Source: Gammaproteobacteria bacterium
GTDB taxonomy: Bacteria > Pseudomonadota > Gammaproteobacteria > Competibacterales > Competibacteraceae
Direction of reading: 5' to 3'
Length of the DNA stretch: 5,878 nucleotides
Assembly (NCBI GenBank): GCA_020047885.1
Contig: JAIFNF010000107.1
Coordinates: forward strand, 1 to 5,878
Positions 4,555 to 5,878 of the stretch are shown here, one piece after another. Position 1 is the stretch's first letter; each line of letters begins with the position of its first letter. The translations under genes and the position numbers were made by a program. The notes beneath the pieces are model-generated. The model did not search any database and had not been told where the DNA came from. It was given only the letters and a program-made list of their open reading frames with translations.

Positions 4555-5381
4555 CCCTCCGCGTCCTTGTCGCGCTCAATCATGGCGTAGGCGGAATGAT
4601 TATGAATCGACTCGAAATTTTCCGATTCCACCGCATAAGCCGCGACCCGGTCATCCTGATTCAGCAGCGCAGCGATGTCGCGCACCATGTCCTCGACAAA
4701 TTTCGGATTCTCATACGCCCGTTCAGTCACATACTTCTCATCCGGGCGCTTGAGCAGACCATACAACTCGCAGGACGCCTCCTTCTCGGCCAGATCGATC
4801 AGGTCCTCGATCCCGATAAAGCCCCGGCTGCGGACGCTGATCGTGACATGCGATCGCTGATTGTGGGCGCCATAGCTGGAAATTTTCTTCGAGCAGGGAC
4901 ACAGGCTGGTCACCGGCACCACCACTTTGAGATTCATGGCCGGTTGGCCGGCGCGAATCTCGCCGGTAAACGTCACCTCGTAATCCATCAGGCTTTGCAC
5001 CCCGGAGATGGGCGCGGCCTTGTTCACAAAGTAGGTGAAGGTCATCTCAATATGCCCGGCCTCCGCCTCCAGCCGGTCGGTCATCTCCAGCAGCATGTTC
5101 TGGAACGAATCCACCGAAATCTCGCGCCCGGGCACATTCAGAATCTCCACAAACCGGGACATGTGGGTGCCCTTGAAGTTATGCGGCAGATTTACATACA
5201 TATTGAAGGTGGCGATGGTGTGCTGTTCATCGCCGCTCCGGTCACGCACCTTGACCGGATGGCGGATGTCCTTGATGCCGACCTTATTAATCGCCAACTG
5301 CCGGGTGTCGGCGCTGTTTTGCACGTCGGGAATTGGATTTAGCGCCGGTATGGCCGCAGTGTCGATCATTAGTGGCTTCAT
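4551..5381 (-). CDS. folE2: GTP cyclohydrolase IB (FolE2)
   Basis: A 276-aa protein of the FolE2/COG1469 family. It converts GTP to 7,8-dihydroneopterin triphosphate, the entry to folate, tetrahydropterin and queuosine synthesis. Unlike FolE, it can work with metals other than zinc. Signature regions are [18 protein letters not shown] (64-81), [14 protein letters not shown] (156-169) followed by YGAHNQRSH (170-178), and [14 protein letters not shown] (257-270). C161, H173, E215 and H260 have the spacing of the metal ligands I recall for the Neisseria enzyme. Full length for the family. The ATG at 5381 is chosen because GAGAGGA precedes it at 6 bases; the in-frame ATG at 5396 lies upstream of that site. 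It sits 78 bp after dxs on the same strand and overlaps the PTPS-family gene by ATGA. Some folE2 genes are controlled by Zur during zinc shortage; I see no clear Zur box in the 78-bp gap. Confidence 0.97.
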   Translation of the reverse strand: MKPLMIDTAAIPALNPIPDVQNSADTRQLAINKVGIKDIRHPVKVRDRSGDEQHTIATFNMYVNLPHNFKGTHMSRFVEILNVPGREISVDSFQNMLLEMTDRLEAEAGHIEMTFTYFVNKAAPISGVQSLMDYEVTFTGEIRAGQPAMNLKVVVPVTSLCPCSKKISSYGAHNQRSHVTISVRSRGFIGIEDLIDLAEKEASCELYGLLKRPDEKYVTERAYENPKFVEDMVRDIAALLNQDDRVAAYAVESENFESIHNHSAYAMIERDKDAEG

Positions 5382-5387
5382 GCAGAG

Positions 5388-5394
5388 TCCTCTC
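5388..5394 (-). promoter_or_regulatory. ribosome binding site of folE2
   Basis: On the minus strand GAGAGGA ends 6 bases before the ATG at 5381. It settles the start against the in-frame ATG at 5396, whose codons contain this site. The rest of the 78-bp gap to dxs (5382-5459) shows no terminator and no convincing promoter, so folE2 may be read from the dxs transcript. Confidence 0.65.
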
Positions 5395-5459
5395 AATTAG
5401 TTCGCAACCGGTTTCCCGCTTGGATAAGTCTGGCGGCGGTTAATTCCCTAGCGAAATGC

Positions 5460-5876
5460 TCAGGCATCGATCCCGGCTATTTCCGCAGTCGTTTCACACC
5501 AGGCCTTCAGTTGCCGGAAAACCCCGGCGGCGTCCAGTCCGCACTCGGCCAGCAACTCGCTACGTTCGCCCTGTTCGACAAACCGATCCGGCAAGCCCAG
5601 GTTGCGAATCGGGATCGAAATGCCCCGCGCCGCCAGATATTCGTTGACCGCACTGCCGGCGCCGCCCGCCACTGCATTCTCCTCCAGGGTCGCCAGCGCC
5701 GGATGTTCAGCGGCCATCTGCACGATCAAGGCTTCATCCAGCGGCTTGATGAAGCGCATATTCACCACCGTCGCATCCAGCCGCTCCGCCACCGCCTCGG
5801 CGACCGCCACCATGCTGCCGAACGCCAACAACGCCACGTCCCGACCCCGGCGACGAATCTCGGCCCGACCTATGGG
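5460..5876 (-). CDS. dxs: 1-deoxy-D-xylulose-5-phosphate synthase, C-terminal part (5' end outside window)
   Basis: The last 138 residues of DXS, the thiamine-diphosphate enzyme that joins pyruvate and glyceraldehyde 3-phosphate in the first step of the MEP isoprenoid pathway. The visible part is the C-terminal transketolase-type domain. It runs from PIGRAEIRRRGRD at the window edge, through VALLAFGSM, VVNMRFIKPLDEALI and ATLEENAVAGGAGSAVNEYL, to IRNLGLPDRFVEQGER and the end at TGA 5460-5462. The frame is open to the edge, and the GTG at 5837 is an internal valine codon. Complete DXS has about 620-640 residues, so roughly three quarters lies beyond the window. DXS product also feeds thiamine and pyridoxal synthesis; adjacency to folE2 is a metabolic cofactor neighbourhood rather than one pathway. 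Confidence 0.96.
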   Translation of the reverse strand, partial: PIGRAEIRRRGRDVALLAFGSMVAVAEAVAERLDATVVNMRFIKPLDEALIVQMAAEHPALATLEENAVAGGAGSAVNEYLAARGISIPIRNLGLPDRFVEQGERSELLAECGLDAAGVFRQLKAWCETTAEIAGIDA

Positions 5877-5878
5877 TA

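Noticed and set aside
4596..5342. 248-codon open frame on the plus strand opposite folE2
   Set aside because: folE2 on the other strand carries all family motifs; the plus-strand translation is His/Arg/Gly-rich shadow sequence without recognisable domains.
5382..5459. Zur box or riboswitch upstream of folE2
   Set aside because: I searched the 78-bp gap by eye for an AT-rich GTTATA-type palindrome and for a structured leader and found neither.
1..5878. CRISPR array, tRNA, rRNA or insertion sequence
   Set aside because: No regularly spaced direct repeats, no cloverleaf-like segment, no rRNA-like sequence and no transposase or terminal inverted repeats were seen on either strand.

Overview
The window reads as a piece of a GC-rich proteobacterial chromosome, most likely gammaproteobacterial. 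This is an inference from the style of the dxs, folE2 and pterin-synthase proteins and from the dxs-folE2 adjacency; no rRNA or other firm taxonomic marker is present. It has two parts of different character.

Left part (about 1-1743): lower-GC DNA with short plus-strand units. These are the C-terminal part of an AlgX/AlgJ-type SGNH O-acyltransferase (3-578), an unrecognised 103-aa protein (810-1121), and a BrnT-type toxin (1208-1486) overlapping a ribbon-helix-helix-type antitoxin (1473-1709). Each unit ends in an imperfect hairpin flanked by AAC-ending and GTT-like core boxes (614-684, 1130-1198, 1687-1743). These resemble integron attC sites, two of them with degenerate or missing right-hand boxes. 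I read this part as the distal end, or a relic, of an integron gene-cassette array. No integrase is visible; by polarity it would lie to the left.

Right part (about 1744-5878): GC-rich, tightly packed core-type DNA holding two convergent operons with a pterin theme. On the plus strand, a PTPS/QueD-family paralog lacking most of the usual catalytic residues (1821-2222) overlaps a GT4 glycosyltransferase by GTGA (2219-3301). The glycosyltransferase overlaps a class I SAM methyltransferase out of frame (3237-4040). On the minus strand, the C-terminal part of dxs (5460-5876) is followed by folE2, GTP cyclohydrolase IB (5381-4551). folE2 is joined by an ATGA overlap to a second PTPS-family gene (4554-4030) that keeps its zinc histidines but has no cysteine at the catalytic position. 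The two operons meet tail to tail with an 11-bp overlap of coding ends.

Working model (inference): FolE2 makes 7,8-dihydroneopterin triphosphate, and the zinc-competent PTPS homolog converts it to a 6-substituted pterin. The catalytically altered PTPS homolog, the glycosyltransferase and the methyltransferase might then make or modify a glycosylated, possibly O-methylated pterin, in the manner of known bacterial pterin glycosides. The clustering and residue changes are visible in the sequence; the product is not.
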